Positions 16,401 to 24,281 of a stretch of 59,174 nucleotides of DNA are shown in pieces. The stretch's first letter is position 1, and every line of letters begins with the position of its first letter. Both the position numbers and the translations under genes were made by a program. Where the stretch lies: the NCBI GenBank assembly GCA_014192425.1, contig BJHK01000019.1, forward strand, positions 9,983-69,156, read 5' to 3'. Source of the DNA: Planctomycetia bacterium (GTDB lineage Bacteria; Planctomycetota; Planctomycetia; Pirellulales; UBA1268). The notes beneath the pieces were generated by a model that saw only the letters and a program-made list of their open reading frames with translations, did not search any database and was not told the origin of the DNA.

Positions 16401-17648
16401 CTTCTCTTCTTCGCCCGTCAGACGTCGGCCCTCGCCGACAAGAGCCGCCACTTCACGCTCACGCCCGACGACTTCCGACTCCTCAACCCCAACACCCGCA
16501 CCTGCCCGACGTTCCGCTCGGTGGCCGACGCCGAACTCAACAAATACATCTACCGCCGCACGGGCGTCCTCTGGGACGAAACCAAGCCCGACGGCAACCC
16601 GTGGGGCTTGAGCTTCACGACGATGTTCCACATGACGAACGACTCCGGCCTCTTCCGCACGCGAGCCGAAATGGAGGCGGCCGGCCAGACGCTCACCGGC
16701 AACACCTGGGACGGCCCACTCGGTAAGTTCCTCCCGCTCATCGAAGCCAAAATGGTCAACCACTTCGACCATCGGTTCTCGACGTATGAAGGCGCGACCC
16801 AAGCCCAACTCAACGTCGGAACACTCCCGCGACTCGACGAAGCCGCTCACGCGGACCCCGAGCGCTTCGCGCAACCGGCGTACTGGGTGCCTGAGAAGGA
16901 CGTCCGGAATCGCCTCCTCGGCAAGACTTCGCGCGAGTGGCTGATTGGCTGGCGGGATATCACACAGCACAGTAACCAGCGCACGATGGTCGCGTCCGTC
17001 TTCCCCAAGGCTGGCGTAGGCAACACATTCCCTTTAGCGGTCTCCGACCATTCGCCCGTACTGCACACCGGGCTGTATGGCCTCTGGTGTTCGTTTGTCT
17101 TCGATTTCTTCACGCGACAGAAACTTGGTGGCACCCACCTCAACTATCACACCATTAAACAACTGCCGTCGCTGACGCCGACCGTCCTTACCGGCCCATG
17201 CCCGCTTGGCACGGGAATCACATGGGCGGAATGGCTCCTCCCCCGCGTCCTCGAACTCACATACACGTCCTCTGATCTTCAACCATTCGCGAAGGACTGC
17301 GGATACGAGGGCCCGCCCTTCGTGTGGGACGAAGAGCGTCGATTCCAATTGCGAGCGGAACTCGACGCCGCCTTCTTCCATCTCTACCTGGGCACGCCCG
17401 ACGAGTGGAGCCGCACCGCCAGCGACGCCCTCAAGTCGCACCTCCCCTCGCCCCGCGACGCGGTGAACCACATCCTGGAAACCTTCCCGATCGTGAAGAA
17501 GAAAGACCTCGAGTCCTTCGGCACCTTCTGCACAAAAGACAAGATCCTATCCATCTACGACGACCTCACCACAGCCATCACCACCTCCGCCCCCTACCAA
17601 ACAGAACTTTCCCCGCCCCCTGCCGAGGCCGGAAGGCCGCTCCACTGA
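13482..17648 (+). CDS. N6-adenine DNA methyltransferase, Eco57I/PglX/DrmMI-like
   Basis: This 1388-aa enzyme is predicted to methylate adenine in host DNA so that the neighbouring helicases spare it. The SAM-binding motif I is CDTAVGSGHFLIGAA (about residue 520). The catalytic motif IV is NPVW (~815, in FDCILGNPVWERVK), an unusual form of NPPY that is seen in long defence methyltransferases. An N-terminal ~450-residue region and a C-terminal target-recognition-like region (after ~1000) flank the catalytic core. No separate nuclease motif was found, so I do not call it a type IIG restriction enzyme. It is divergent from the HEPN pair and 33 bp upstream of the TIR gene. The PglX-like length fits class 1 DISARM better than small methyltransferases do. 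Confidence 0.85.
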   Translation: MPTAVLRRPASRRRRQFAFQHVTTVGPMLPTDVLERVAAEDTQKLPGLRPGDYGLAPGERLGESITRSWTRLTDIHRAFTDELASSPLLDTAAGPTFKQWLRFLFQELGYGSLTATPTARTLDDAAGSPGQTFPISHQWHHVPIHLVGVSVPLDRRTAGVAGASRSAPHSLLQEWLNRSEGSLWGIVSNGRQLRLVRDNVSMTRQAFVEFDLEAIFKGQSFADFRLLWLTLHATRFDIPADGQPHECVIEKWHVEGATVGTRVLGELSTGVKHAIEALGRGFLAHPDSGPLRTALASGALAPQEYYRCLLRLVYRFLFLFVTESRDLLLDPTAPRRARDLYQAHYSAARLQALAATTRGNRHRDLYESLKLVMTALGGPGSPQLGLIGLGGYLWSDAALGLLGSSALSNAALLAAVRSLSTIVDKDGRRSVDYKNLGSEELGGVYEQLLELHPEINPTAPLASDRFHLGLSAGNERKTSGSHYTPDSLVQVCLDTALEPLLAERLAGKRGPDAERALLTLKVCDTAVGSGHFLIGAAHRLAKRLAAVRTGDAEPSPEAYRTALRDCIRNCLYGVDLNPMAAELCRVALWLESMEPGKPLSFLDHHIKIGNSLLGVTPALLAKGIPDEAFDAIEGDDKKLCTRFKKANKKEREDAKNKQASLFAPPIKLGNLTTVYAALSALPDDSLEQVAAKADRYESLVSSNDYKFGRLLADAWCAAFVWKKTPEFDFPITEEVFRAIEQNPHSIAPWMLDEITRLAKQYKFFHWHLEFPDVFGAAAAEPQPGAITPASLPPADRDKAANEQMGWTGGFDCILGNPVWERVKLQEQEFFATRAPDIANAANAAARKKLIAALPTTNPPLWTEWCDALRESQGASQFMRESGRFPLCGVGDINTFAVFSELNRAVLAPTGRAAFIVPAGIATDDTTKAFFDDLVKKSSLAAVYHFENEDRLFADVHHSFRFVIVGLGPSKAADLLFFARQTSALADKSRHFTLTPDDFRLLNPNTRTCPTFRSVADAELNKYIYRRTGVLWDETKPDGNPWGLSFTTMFHMTNDSGLFRTRAEMEAAGQTLTGNTWDGPLGKFLPLIEAKMVNHFDHRFSTYEGATQAQLNVGTLPRLDEAAHADPERFAQPAYWVPEKDVRNRLLGKTSREWLIGWRDITQHSNQRTMVASVFPKAGVGNTFPLAVSDHSPVLHTGLYGLWCSFVFDFFTRQKLGGTHLNYHTIKQLPSLTPTVLTGPCPLGTGITWAEWLLPRVLELTYTSSDLQPFAKDCGYEGPPFVWDEERRFQLRAELDAAFFHLYLGTPDEWSRTASDALKSHLPSPRDAVNHILETFPIVKKKDLESFGTFCTKDKILSIYDDLTTAITTSAPYQTELSPPPAEAGRPLH

Positions 17649-17681
17649 CCAACTGGCATTAGGCATCGGAGACCAGCCCGC

Positions 17682-18506
17682 ATGTACCGCGCCTACAACC
17701 TAGCGCCTGCCACGAAACCCCCTTGGACGGACGCTCAATTACTCAAGGACGGCACTGCTCTCTTCGACGAACAGCAACGCGCTGCCAAGGCCGCTTTGAG
17801 TATCCACTTGGGGCCAGAATCTAGGGTGAGCGGCACTCTCATGCAGCAAGAGTGGTTCCCAACGATCGACGCACACATTTTCCTCTCGCACTCGCACAAG
17901 AACGTCGATGACGTCAAGATGCTGGCCGCTTGGCTTAAGCGAGAGTTCAACATCATCGCGTTCATCGACTCCGCTGCATGGGGACACGCCAAGGATCTAC
18001 TGGCGGCCATTGACCGACACCACTGTTATGACAAAACCAATAACGTATATGACTACCACGCGCGTAACGGCACCACTAGTCACGTACATGCCATGCTTAC
18101 CGCCGCTTTGACTACCATGATTGACCGCACGGAATGCTTGTTTTTCATCAACACTCCAGAATCGCTGTCCGCGGAAAGCGCAGCACACTTCGGCAAGGGT
18201 TCGGGGACGCACTCGCCGTGGATATACCTAGAACTTTCGATAGCATCGACTGTTCGCCAGATGGCCAAAGAGAAGCACCGCGAGATGGCAAAGACCGCGT
18301 CTGCTTCTGATCGAAGAACCATCGCTGAACGATTCAATCCGGCCTACGACGTCACGCCCCACGTCGCTCGCCTAACCCAACTCCCGCCTGACCTGCTTTC
18401 CGCATGGCAAGCACAACATAAACTGGCAGAGGAGCGTTCGATCCTTTCAGCTGGCGCTCATGAGGCGCTTGACCTCCTTTACCGGCTTACTGACCGCCGC
18501 GATTAA
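17682..18506 (+). CDS. TIR-domain protein
   Basis: This 274-aa protein carries a TIR-like domain from about residue 63. The first strand and box read AHIFLSHSHKN, followed by LAAWLKREFNIIAFIDSAAW. A later segment TECLFFINTPESL and then SPWIYLELSIAS carries the Glu expected of NAD-cleaving TIR enzymes. Such domains either deplete NAD or make a cyclic-ADP-ribose signal during phage infection. Codon use and base composition are clearly more AT-rich than the methyltransferase before it, so it was probably acquired separately. It starts 33 bp after the methyltransferase stop and is followed 97 bp later by a small membrane protein, which suggests a sensor/effector pair. There is no SIR2-type ThsA nearby, so it is not classical Thoeris. 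Confidence 0.75.
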   Translation: MYRAYNLAPATKPPWTDAQLLKDGTALFDEQQRAAKAALSIHLGPESRVSGTLMQQEWFPTIDAHIFLSHSHKNVDDVKMLAAWLKREFNIIAFIDSAAWGHAKDLLAAIDRHHCYDKTNNVYDYHARNGTTSHVHAMLTAALTTMIDRTECLFFINTPESLSAESAAHFGKGSGTHSPWIYLELSIASTVRQMAKEKHREMAKTASASDRRTIAERFNPAYDVTPHVARLTQLPPDLLSAWQAQHKLAEERSILSAGAHEALDLLYRLTDRRD

Positions 18507-18603
18507 CAAGCAGACATACGACTTGGTCCTTTTGTGAAACGACAGCTTTGTTGGCCAAGAGCCTAGCCCGCTGCAGAGTAAACACCCAATTGCGAGGGTA
18601 CTG

Positions 18604-18996
18604 ATGAATGCGGATCGAATAAAGCACCTTGAGTTAATCTCACATACGATAACTCGACTAAACGGCAACGCCTTCCAGGCCAAGGGATGGTGCGTCGCCA
18701 TTGCAGCCGCACTATTCGCGCTGCAACGAAACGACGAAAGCAATCATGGGGCGATTGTCGCTGCGATCGCGGCGGTGCTTTTTTGGATATTCGATGCCTA
18801 TTACCTTGCACTCGAGAGGCAGTTTGTTGCAATGTTTAGGCACGTTGCTAACGAACCAGGCCCCACGGATTTTGGAATGGACCCTAGCCTATTCAAGACG
18901 CATTATGCAAGTTGGTGCGGCGCGCTGAAGTCAGACTCGATGCTTGTCTACTGGGCATTAATGATCATTGCAGTCCTTGTGCACACTGTGCTTTGA
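18604..18996 (+). CDS. Small membrane protein next to the TIR gene
   Basis: This 130-aa protein has three hydrophobic segments: about residues 27-41 (WCVAIAAALFAL), 49-70 (AIVAAIAAVLFWIFDAYYLA) and 113-130 (LVYWALMIIAVLVHTVL). A soluble loop lies between the second and third. I do not recognise the family, although the layout of two close helices plus a cytoplasmic part recalls SLATT-type effector membranes. GC content is low for this genome, like the TIR gene before it, and both point the same way. A simple reading is that the TIR enzyme makes a signal and this protein is the membrane effector. That is inference from gene order only. Confidence 0.65.
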   Translation: MNADRIKHLELISHTITRLNGNAFQAKGWCVAIAAALFALQRNDESNHGAIVAAIAAVLFWIFDAYYLALERQFVAMFRHVANEPGPTDFGMDPSLFKTHYASWCGALKSDSMLVYWALMIIAVLVHTVL

Positions 18997-19097
18997 CGAG
19001 TGAATGACGCCAACGATAACTGGGACCAGCGGCCGCGGTCGGATTGGGACGCGTCGACAAGTGAAAGTTGCAGCGGCCAGACTCGGAGTAAAGCCAT

Positions 19098-19129
19098 GGA
19101 AAAAGGTGACAGCCACCAAATCTAGGTAA
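19098..19129 (+). repeat. REP-like element, copy 1
   Basis: This is one of five copies of a ~30-base element with the pattern AAAAGGTGACAGCCACCAAA followed by TCTAGGTA. The core GGTGACAGCCACC can form a small hairpin. It lies just before a fragment of an Mrr-like gene. Similar sequences occur in genomes with REP-associated tyrosine transposases, but no transposase is in the window. Confidence 0.8.
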
Positions 19130-19184
19130 GGGCGCAACCTGGTGCGGCGACGCCGAGTCCGGGCGATCCTCGGCACGCCACACT

Positions 19185-19256
19185 TGCGAGCGCCAGCGTA
19201 TCGCCGGCACATTTTTCGTTCAGAAGCACAACGTCGACTATTTCGTCGAGGCATAA
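19185..19256 (+). pseudogene. C-terminal remnant of an Mrr-like restriction endonuclease
   Basis: The last 23 codons before the TAA at 19256 read TFFVQKHNVDYFVEA at their end. This matches the last residues of the intact Mrr-like protein encoded at 28257-29174 (AFVVKKLDSDYFVEG). Further upstream the match fades. The fragment is boxed in by two REP-like copies, one 56 bases before it and one 6 bases after it. Confidence 0.7.
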
Positions 19257-19261
19257 CCGGA

Positions 19262-19294
19262 GGGGAAAAGGTGACAGCCACCAAATCTAGGTAA
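19262..19294 (+). repeat. REP-like element, copy 2
   Basis: This copy has the same sequence as copy 1 over the ~28-base core. It lies 118 bases before the start of the first GmrSD-like gene. The second GmrSD-like copy has the same element 96 bases before its start, so the element and the gene are linked. Confidence 0.8.
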
Positions 19295-19411
19295 CCTGCC
19301 CATCGAAGAAATGGCCACAGGCACCACGTCTGGGTCGCGCGGGTGACCAATGCCGGACCGATACCCGGTACCTACTTCACATGCTCCCGGCACAGCGGGC
19401 TCGTTCACGCC

Positions 19412-21373
19412 ATGAAAATCTCCACCGTCCTCGACCACATTGACAGCGGCCACATGGCCCTCCCCGAGTTCCAGCGGGGCTACGTCTGGAACCGCGACCA
19501 GGTGCGCGGCCTGTTCGATTCGCTCTATCGCCGCCATCCCGTCGGCGGGCTGCTCGTGTGGGCCACCGAGTCGCGGTCGGCCACCCACCGCGGCGACGGG
19601 CCACTCGCGGCGGGCGTCGTGAAACTGCTCCTCGACGGCCAGCAACGCATGACGTCGCTCTACGGAGTCGTCCGCGGCCGGCCGCCCAGGTTCTTCGACG
19701 GCAACGCCAAGGCGTTCACCGGCCTCCGCTTCCACCTCGACAGCGAAACGTTCGAGTTCTTCCAGCCCGTGAAGATGAAGGACGATCCCCTCTGGATCGA
19801 TGTCACCGAGCTGCTGAAAAAGGGCACCGGCGGACTCGGCGACTTTGTCACCCGGCTCTCGGCCGTTCCCGCCCACACGCCGAAGGTTGGGGAGTATGTC
19901 GCGCGGTTGAGCCGGCTTCTCGGCATCACCGACATCGACGTTCACGTCGAGGAGGTCACCGGTGCCGACAAGTCGCTCGACGTCGTCGTAGACATTTTCA
20001 ATCGTGTCAACAGCGGCGGCACCAAGCTCTCCAAGGGCGACCTCGCGCTCGCCAAGATCTGCGCCGACTGGCCGGAAGGCCGCGACGCGATGAAGGCCAA
20101 GCTCGCCGAGTGGGCCGAACACGGCTTTCGGTTCAACCTCGACTGGCTGCTGCGGAGTGTCAACACCGTGCTCACCGGTGAAGCGAAGTTCCAGCATCTG
20201 CACGAGAAGACGGCCGACGAGGTCCGCGACGCCCTTGCCCGCGCGTGCAAGCACGTGGACACGATCCTGAATCTCATCAGCGGCCGGCTCGGCCTCGACC
20301 ATGACCAGGTGTTTTTCGGACGGTTCGCCGTGCCGGTGATGGCCCGGTATCTCGATCAGCGCACTGGCAATCACGGCCCGATGGGAGAGAAGGAACGCGA
20401 CAAGCTGCTGTTTTGGTTCGCCCAGGCGGCCATGTGGGGGCGGTTTTCGGGTTCGACCGAGTCGTACATCGACCAAGACCTCGGGGCCCTCGAAGGCCCC
20501 GACGGAGGACTCGACAAACTGCTGGAGCAGTTGCGGCTCTGGCATGGCGGCCTGCGGGCGGAGCCCGGGCATTTCACCGGCTGGAGCCTGGGCGCGCGTT
20601 TCTACCCGGTGCTGTATCTGCTGACGCGGATGGGCGAAGCCCGCGACTGGGGCACCGGGCTGCCGCTCAAGGCGAGTCTGCTCGGCAGGATGAGCCGGCT
20701 GGAGGTGCATCACATCTTCCCAAAAGCCCAACTGCGGAAGCGGAAGCATCCCCGCCCGGAGGTCAACGCGCTGGCCAACTTCTGTTTCCTGACGAAGGAC
20801 ACGAACCTCGATATCAGCGATCGACTCCCGGAGGAGTACTTCCCGGAGATTGAACGGAACCACCCCGGCGCCCTCGCCTCCCAATGGATTCCTGATGATC
20901 CGGCTCTCTGGAAGATCGAGCGATTTCGCGACTTCCTCGAAGCCCGTAAAGCACTGCTCGCGGCCGAACTCAACAGGCGGATGGCCGACCTGCTCCACGG
21001 CGACGATCGTTGGCTGGCAGGTGCGCCCGCAGCCCTGGAGCCTGCCGCGGCACCGAGCGGCGGAATCACGACGGAAGAGGAGGAACAGGAGCTCGAGGGC
21101 ATCAACGCCTGGATGGAGGGCGAAGGCCTTCCCCAGGGCGAACTCTCCTGGGGCTACACCGATCCTGAGAGCGGCCGGCAGCGGGCCGTGTTTGATCTCG
21201 CGTGGCCGATGGGTGTGCAGGAAGAGTTGAGCCAGCCGGTCGCGGTGCTGCTCAACGAAGACTCCGACACGCTCGCGATCGCCAGCGCTGCTGGTTTCCG
21301 CTGCTTCACCGACACGAAAGCCTTCAAGCGATACGTCCGCCGAGAAGTCCTGGCCGCCGACGGCGTCGCCTAA
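19412..21373 (+). CDS. GmrSD-like DUF262/DUF1524 protein, copy A
   Basis: This 653-aa single-chain homologue of GmrSD/BrxU-type enzymes is predicted to be a type IV, modification-dependent nuclease driven by NTP hydrolysis. The DUF262 part has ALPEFQRGYVWNRDQVRGLF (near residue 16) and the DGQQRMTSLYG motif (~75). The DUF1524 His-Me-finger nuclease part has EVHHIFPKAQLRKRK (~431) and downstream Asn residues (NALANFCFLTKDTN). The C-terminal ~100 residues are acidic and of unknown role. I start it at 19412 rather than further upstream because the other copy begins there. Compared with copy B (31308-33269) I count six amino-acid differences in the regions I compared, which makes the copies over 99% identical. 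A REP-like element precedes it and an RloA gene follows. Confidence 0.88.
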   Translation: MKISTVLDHIDSGHMALPEFQRGYVWNRDQVRGLFDSLYRRHPVGGLLVWATESRSATHRGDGPLAAGVVKLLLDGQQRMTSLYGVVRGRPPRFFDGNAKAFTGLRFHLDSETFEFFQPVKMKDDPLWIDVTELLKKGTGGLGDFVTRLSAVPAHTPKVGEYVARLSRLLGITDIDVHVEEVTGADKSLDVVVDIFNRVNSGGTKLSKGDLALAKICADWPEGRDAMKAKLAEWAEHGFRFNLDWLLRSVNTVLTGEAKFQHLHEKTADEVRDALARACKHVDTILNLISGRLGLDHDQVFFGRFAVPVMARYLDQRTGNHGPMGEKERDKLLFWFAQAAMWGRFSGSTESYIDQDLGALEGPDGGLDKLLEQLRLWHGGLRAEPGHFTGWSLGARFYPVLYLLTRMGEARDWGTGLPLKASLLGRMSRLEVHHIFPKAQLRKRKHPRPEVNALANFCFLTKDTNLDISDRLPEEYFPEIERNHPGALASQWIPDDPALWKIERFRDFLEARKALLAAELNRRMADLLHGDDRWLAGAPAALEPAAAPSGGITTEEEEQELEGINAWMEGEGLPQGELSWGYTDPESGRQRAVFDLAWPMGVQEELSQPVAVLLNEDSDTLAIASAAGFRCFTDTKAFKRYVRREVLAADGVA

Positions 21374-21628
21374 TCGATGCTAATCCCGCCGTTTTCGACC
21401 AGCATCCGAAGCATGCCGGCCACGGGAGAGCGGCGGGCCCGCACCGATGAGGCTGAGCCTCGAACCGCAGGACAAGCTACTTGCGTCTTTTTCTCGCTTT
21501 TGAGGTGGATTCAATGCCTGCCGGCGATCTGCAGGGCCATTTCTCGTGACTTTTTCACAGATCGTGCGTATTCTTGTGGCGGCTTTGAGTGCCCTCAAGT
21601 ATCTCACTCCCGGATGGGTTTCTTCCCC

Positions 21629-23011
21629 ATGCTCGTTTCGTTTTCCGTTTCCAACTTCCGCTCCATCGGCGAGGAAATCACTCTCACGATGGTGGCGAGC
21701 AACCAGTATGCGGATCACCCGGCCCACATCATGCCCTTGCCGACGGTAGACCAAAAGGTCGTCCGTACCGCCGTCATCTACGGGGCCAACGGGGCCGGCA
21801 AATCCAACCTCGTCAAAGCGATCGCCCAAGCGCAGGACATGATCCTGGGTCGCTGGCCGCAAAAGGGTAGCATCGACCCCTACGCTTTCACGCCCGATAG
21901 CAAGACCACGCCTTCGTCCTTTGAGTTTCGTTTTGTCGCGGCGGATCGGATTTTCGCCTACGGATTCGATATCTGCCGCGGTTCGATTTGTGCGGAGTGG
22001 CTTGCGGTCGTTTCGAAGGCGGGCGAGGAACCGCTCTTCGAACGCAATGCTGAGGGACACACGACGATTCACGGTGCCGCCATCAAGAAGCGTTTCGGCG
22101 ACGACGGCGCATTCCTATTGCTGCTTGAGTCGATTGCCGGAACCGATCTCAAGGATTCCCAGTTGTTTCTCAACCGGGCAAGCGAAGTGCGGGCGAACAA
22201 ACTCGGGCCGACCATGCAGGCCATCATCGAGTGGTTCTCGCACACGCTTGTCGTCGTGCCGATCGACGGGGCTCACGAACACATATTGCGACGACTGTCC
22301 AAGGAACCGGCGCTCGTCACGTTTGCTGAGAAGCTCCTCAAAGCCGTAGGCACCGGTGTCGATGGACTGCGTCTGGTAGAGCAGAGAGGAGTGATCCCCG
22401 ATGGCATGCGCGACACGCTGGACACCATGGCGGATTGGTCGGCCTCCTATCCTGACAGCGATACGCTTCTCGTCCGCGATCCAGAAGTTCCGGGCCGCTT
22501 CATGGTCCGCAAGCTCATGGCGAACCATACGCGGGACGGCCGCGAATATCAGCTCCCGATGCGAGAGGAATCCGATGGCACTCGCCGGCTCTTGGCGATC
22601 GCCTCGCTGCTGACTTCCGGCGGCACACAGGCCCGCGTGTTCGTTGTCGACGAGCTCGACCGCAGCCTCCATCCGACTTTGTGCTGGCGGTTCCTCGAAC
22701 TGTTCGCCGACTCCGTGCCCGGGGCACAGCGGCAGCTGATCGTGACAACGCACGAGGCACACCTGCTCAACCAAGAGCTTCTGCGTCGCGATGAATACTG
22801 GTTCATGGAAAAGGACGAAACCCAGCAGAGCCGGCTGGTCCCCCTCTCCGCTTACCGCGACGTGCGGAAGGATTTGCATCTCGAGAAGGGATACCTCAAT
22901 GGACGATTCGGGGCTGTGCCCTTGATTGGATCGGCCGATCGGCTGCAGGAGCTGCTAGCTCCATGCGCGAAGGAGATGGTCGGCGATGCCGCTCAAACCG
23001 CGGAAGCTTGA
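21629..23011 (+). CDS. rloA: AAA15-type ATPase, RloA/AbiLi-like
   Basis: This ~460-aa ABC-like ATPase of the AAA15 family forms a two-gene defence unit with RloB. It starts MLVSFSVSNFRSIGEEITLT, the usual beginning of the family. Walker A is YGANGAGKSNLV (~48), Walker B FVVDELDRSLHP (~338) and the switch region TTHEAHLL. The ORF stays open upstream to 21377, but the family start and the Leu-Val-Ser-Phe beginning favour the ATG at 21629. It overlaps the next gene by 26 bp. The same slot after the other GmrSD-like copy holds a different gene (DUF3800), so this pair behaves as a cargo. RloA/RloB and AbiLi/AbiLii are abortive-infection type systems; PARIS is a more distant relative. Confidence 0.85.
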   Translation: MLVSFSVSNFRSIGEEITLTMVASNQYADHPAHIMPLPTVDQKVVRTAVIYGANGAGKSNLVKAIAQAQDMILGRWPQKGSIDPYAFTPDSKTTPSSFEFRFVAADRIFAYGFDICRGSICAEWLAVVSKAGEEPLFERNAEGHTTIHGAAIKKRFGDDGAFLLLLESIAGTDLKDSQLFLNRASEVRANKLGPTMQAIIEWFSHTLVVVPIDGAHEHILRRLSKEPALVTFAEKLLKAVGTGVDGLRLVEQRGVIPDGMRDTLDTMADWSASYPDSDTLLVRDPEVPGRFMVRKLMANHTRDGREYQLPMREESDGTRRLLAIASLLTSGGTQARVFVVDELDRSLHPTLCWRFLELFADSVPGAQRQLIVTTHEAHLLNQELLRRDEYWFMEKDETQQSRLVPLSAYRDVRKDLHLEKGYLNGRFGAVPLIGSADRLQELLAPCAKEMVGDAAQTAEA

Positions 23012-23621
23012 CCGTGAAAACGGCATCGTCCGCGACGCATCACTGATCGTGATCGCGTCGGAGGATACGCACGCCGTCAAGCAGTACTTCCAGCGGTTCC
23101 ACACGACAAAAGTTCAGGTGGAGATTCTGCCGACGGAGGACGGCCGCTCGTCGCCCCAAGCCGTGGTTCAACGGCTGGACGACTACAAGGCGGACCGGCA
23201 ACTCGGCCCAGGGGACGAATTGTGGGCCTGCATCGATCTCGATCACTGGGCGAGCGGCGGGCATCTCGCGAAGCTCAGCCAGGTGATGCAGCTTTGCAGA
23301 CAGAAGGGCTACCGCCTTGCCATCTCCAGCCCGTGTTTCGAGCTGTGGATCTACCTTCACGTTTCGGTGGCACCTACGCCCCCTGTGCAACACTGCCAGC
23401 AGATCACGACACTTCTCCGCGCTGTCGTTCCGAGCTATTCGAAGAAAGATGGGCCGCGGATTTCGCTCACCCTCGCCCATGTGAAGGACGCCATGGAGAG
23501 AGCGGCACTCCTGCCGGATGCCACGCAACTCGCAGCCGGAGTTCCCGCCACAGGAATGCACGAGCTCCTGGCGAGCCTGGAAGCCCGGCAGCCTCTACGA
23601 CTTCGCGACGGCCATCCGTAG
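22986..23621 (+). CDS. rloB: RloB-like nuclease (AbiLii family)
   Basis: This 211-aa partner of the preceding ATPase is predicted to be the toxic nuclease (TOPRIM-like fold) of the pair. It starts MPLKPRKLDRENGIVRDASL. It has SLIVIASEDTHAVKQYFQRF (near 21; family GExTE region, with the E and D kept) and the central DELWACIDLDHWAS, which fits the metal-binding DxD of RloB. It also has LAISSPCFELWIYLHV (~110), a strong RloB signature. It starts inside rloA, so translation is coupled. The reading frame is intact and the gene looks functional. Confidence 0.85.
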   Translation: MPLKPRKLDRENGIVRDASLIVIASEDTHAVKQYFQRFHTTKVQVEILPTEDGRSSPQAVVQRLDDYKADRQLGPGDELWACIDLDHWASGGHLAKLSQVMQLCRQKGYRLAISSPCFELWIYLHVSVAPTPPVQHCQQITTLLRAVVPSYSKKDGPRISLTLAHVKDAMERAALLPDATQLAAGVPATGMHELLASLEARQPLRLRDGHP

Positions 23622-23658
23622 CCAAGAAAGACGCGAGCCACCACATGTCGGCAAGAAA

Positions 23659-23721
23659 ACAGCCCTGTCGCCGAGCAACGCACAAACGCGGTTCATAGAC
23701 CGGCGCTGCCGGGCGACGATC
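23659..23721 (+). pseudogene. Short internal remnant of an Mrr-like gene
   Basis: Twenty-one codons read TALSPSNAQTRFIDRRCRAT. They align with AELLPSNTQTRFVNRLCWAK of the intact Mrr-like protein (N-terminal winged-helix part). No start or neighbouring domain remains. The match is short, so confidence is moderate. Confidence 0.5.
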
Positions 23722-23891
23722 GTTCCGTGTCAGAGTTTCGCTTCTTGCGAACAGAAAAAGGGACAGGCCCCGCAGTGTCACTCCGAAGAGCCTCACCACG
23801 GTTGTATCTCCGGAAGAGGAGACTCGCGAGCGCGTGCCGTGGCAACGGGCCCGCGCGACCGATGCCTCACACTGAGCGACGGGATTGATTC

Positions 23892-23994
23892 ATGGCCACC
23901 GACACCGACGACGTCGCTCCCCTCCTCGAAGCACTCGAGAAGCTGCGAAACTCGCTCCTCGACCTCACGGGCCGCAACCGGCTGCTCAACTTCA
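23892..23994 (+). pseudogene. DUF4011 helicase, first 34 codons only (copy A)
   Basis: The frame from the ATG at 23892 reads MATDTDDVAPLLEALEKLRN and then the hallmark LLDLTGRNRLLNF. It is almost identical to the first residues of the intact 1793-aa protein at 34437. It then runs directly into a REP-like element and stops making sense. The ~130 bases before the start also match those before the intact gene, so the promoter region was copied along. The rest of this copy (over 5 kb) is gone. Confidence 0.85.
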
Positions 23995-24027
23995 GGGAAA
24001 AGGTGACAGCCACGAAATCTAGGCAAC
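23995..24027 (+). repeat. REP-like element, copy 3
   Basis: This copy sits at the exact breakpoint of the truncated helicase gene: the helicase frame ends and the element begins within two bases. It differs from the others in CACGAAATCTAGGCAA (two substitutions). Confidence 0.8.
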
Positions 24028-24126
24028 TTGCGGGCCACCGCGAACGCGGGTGCCCGTCGTTCGCCGATTCGCCCGCCTCGACGGCGTGTGTCTACAAGTG
24101 TGCCGCTCAACTCATGCAGCATTGCC

Positions 24127-24270
24127 ATGACGGAGTTTTAGGAATTCCTTCTGCCGGTCGTGCAGCGCTCCGCCGATGGCCGGGAGTGAACCATCGCAGT
24201 CCGCCACGCCCCACTCGCAGATGATTTCGGCCTCGCCGACGGCACACGCCCCGGCCTCGTCACCCGTCGC
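24127..24270 (+). pseudogene. N-terminal remnant of an Mrr-like gene with two stop codons
   Basis: The frame starts ATG at 24127 and reads MTEF, stop, EFLLPVVQRSADGRE, stop, TIAVRHAPLADDFGLADGTR. Aligned with the intact protein (QFHEIFLPLLRRSADGREWT, then ADDFGLTDAER), it is clearly a degraded copy of the same N-terminal domain, with TAG and TGA stops at the His and Trp positions. The lipase gene begins 12 bases later. Confidence 0.75.
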
Positions 24271-24281
24271 CGCACCATCAC

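Noticed and set aside
4535-17648. BREX or complete class 1 DISARM
   Set aside because: No pglZ, brxC or brxL-like gene for BREX, and no DrmC phospholipase-D nuclease or separate DrmB for DISARM.
13482-17648. Type IIG restriction-modification enzyme
   Set aside because: No N-terminal PD-(D/E)XK nuclease motif is visible ahead of the methyltransferase motifs, and the gene sits in a helicase operon.
17682-18996. Thoeris system
   Set aside because: A TIR protein is present but there is no ThsA with SIR2 or a macro domain; the neighbour is only a small membrane protein.
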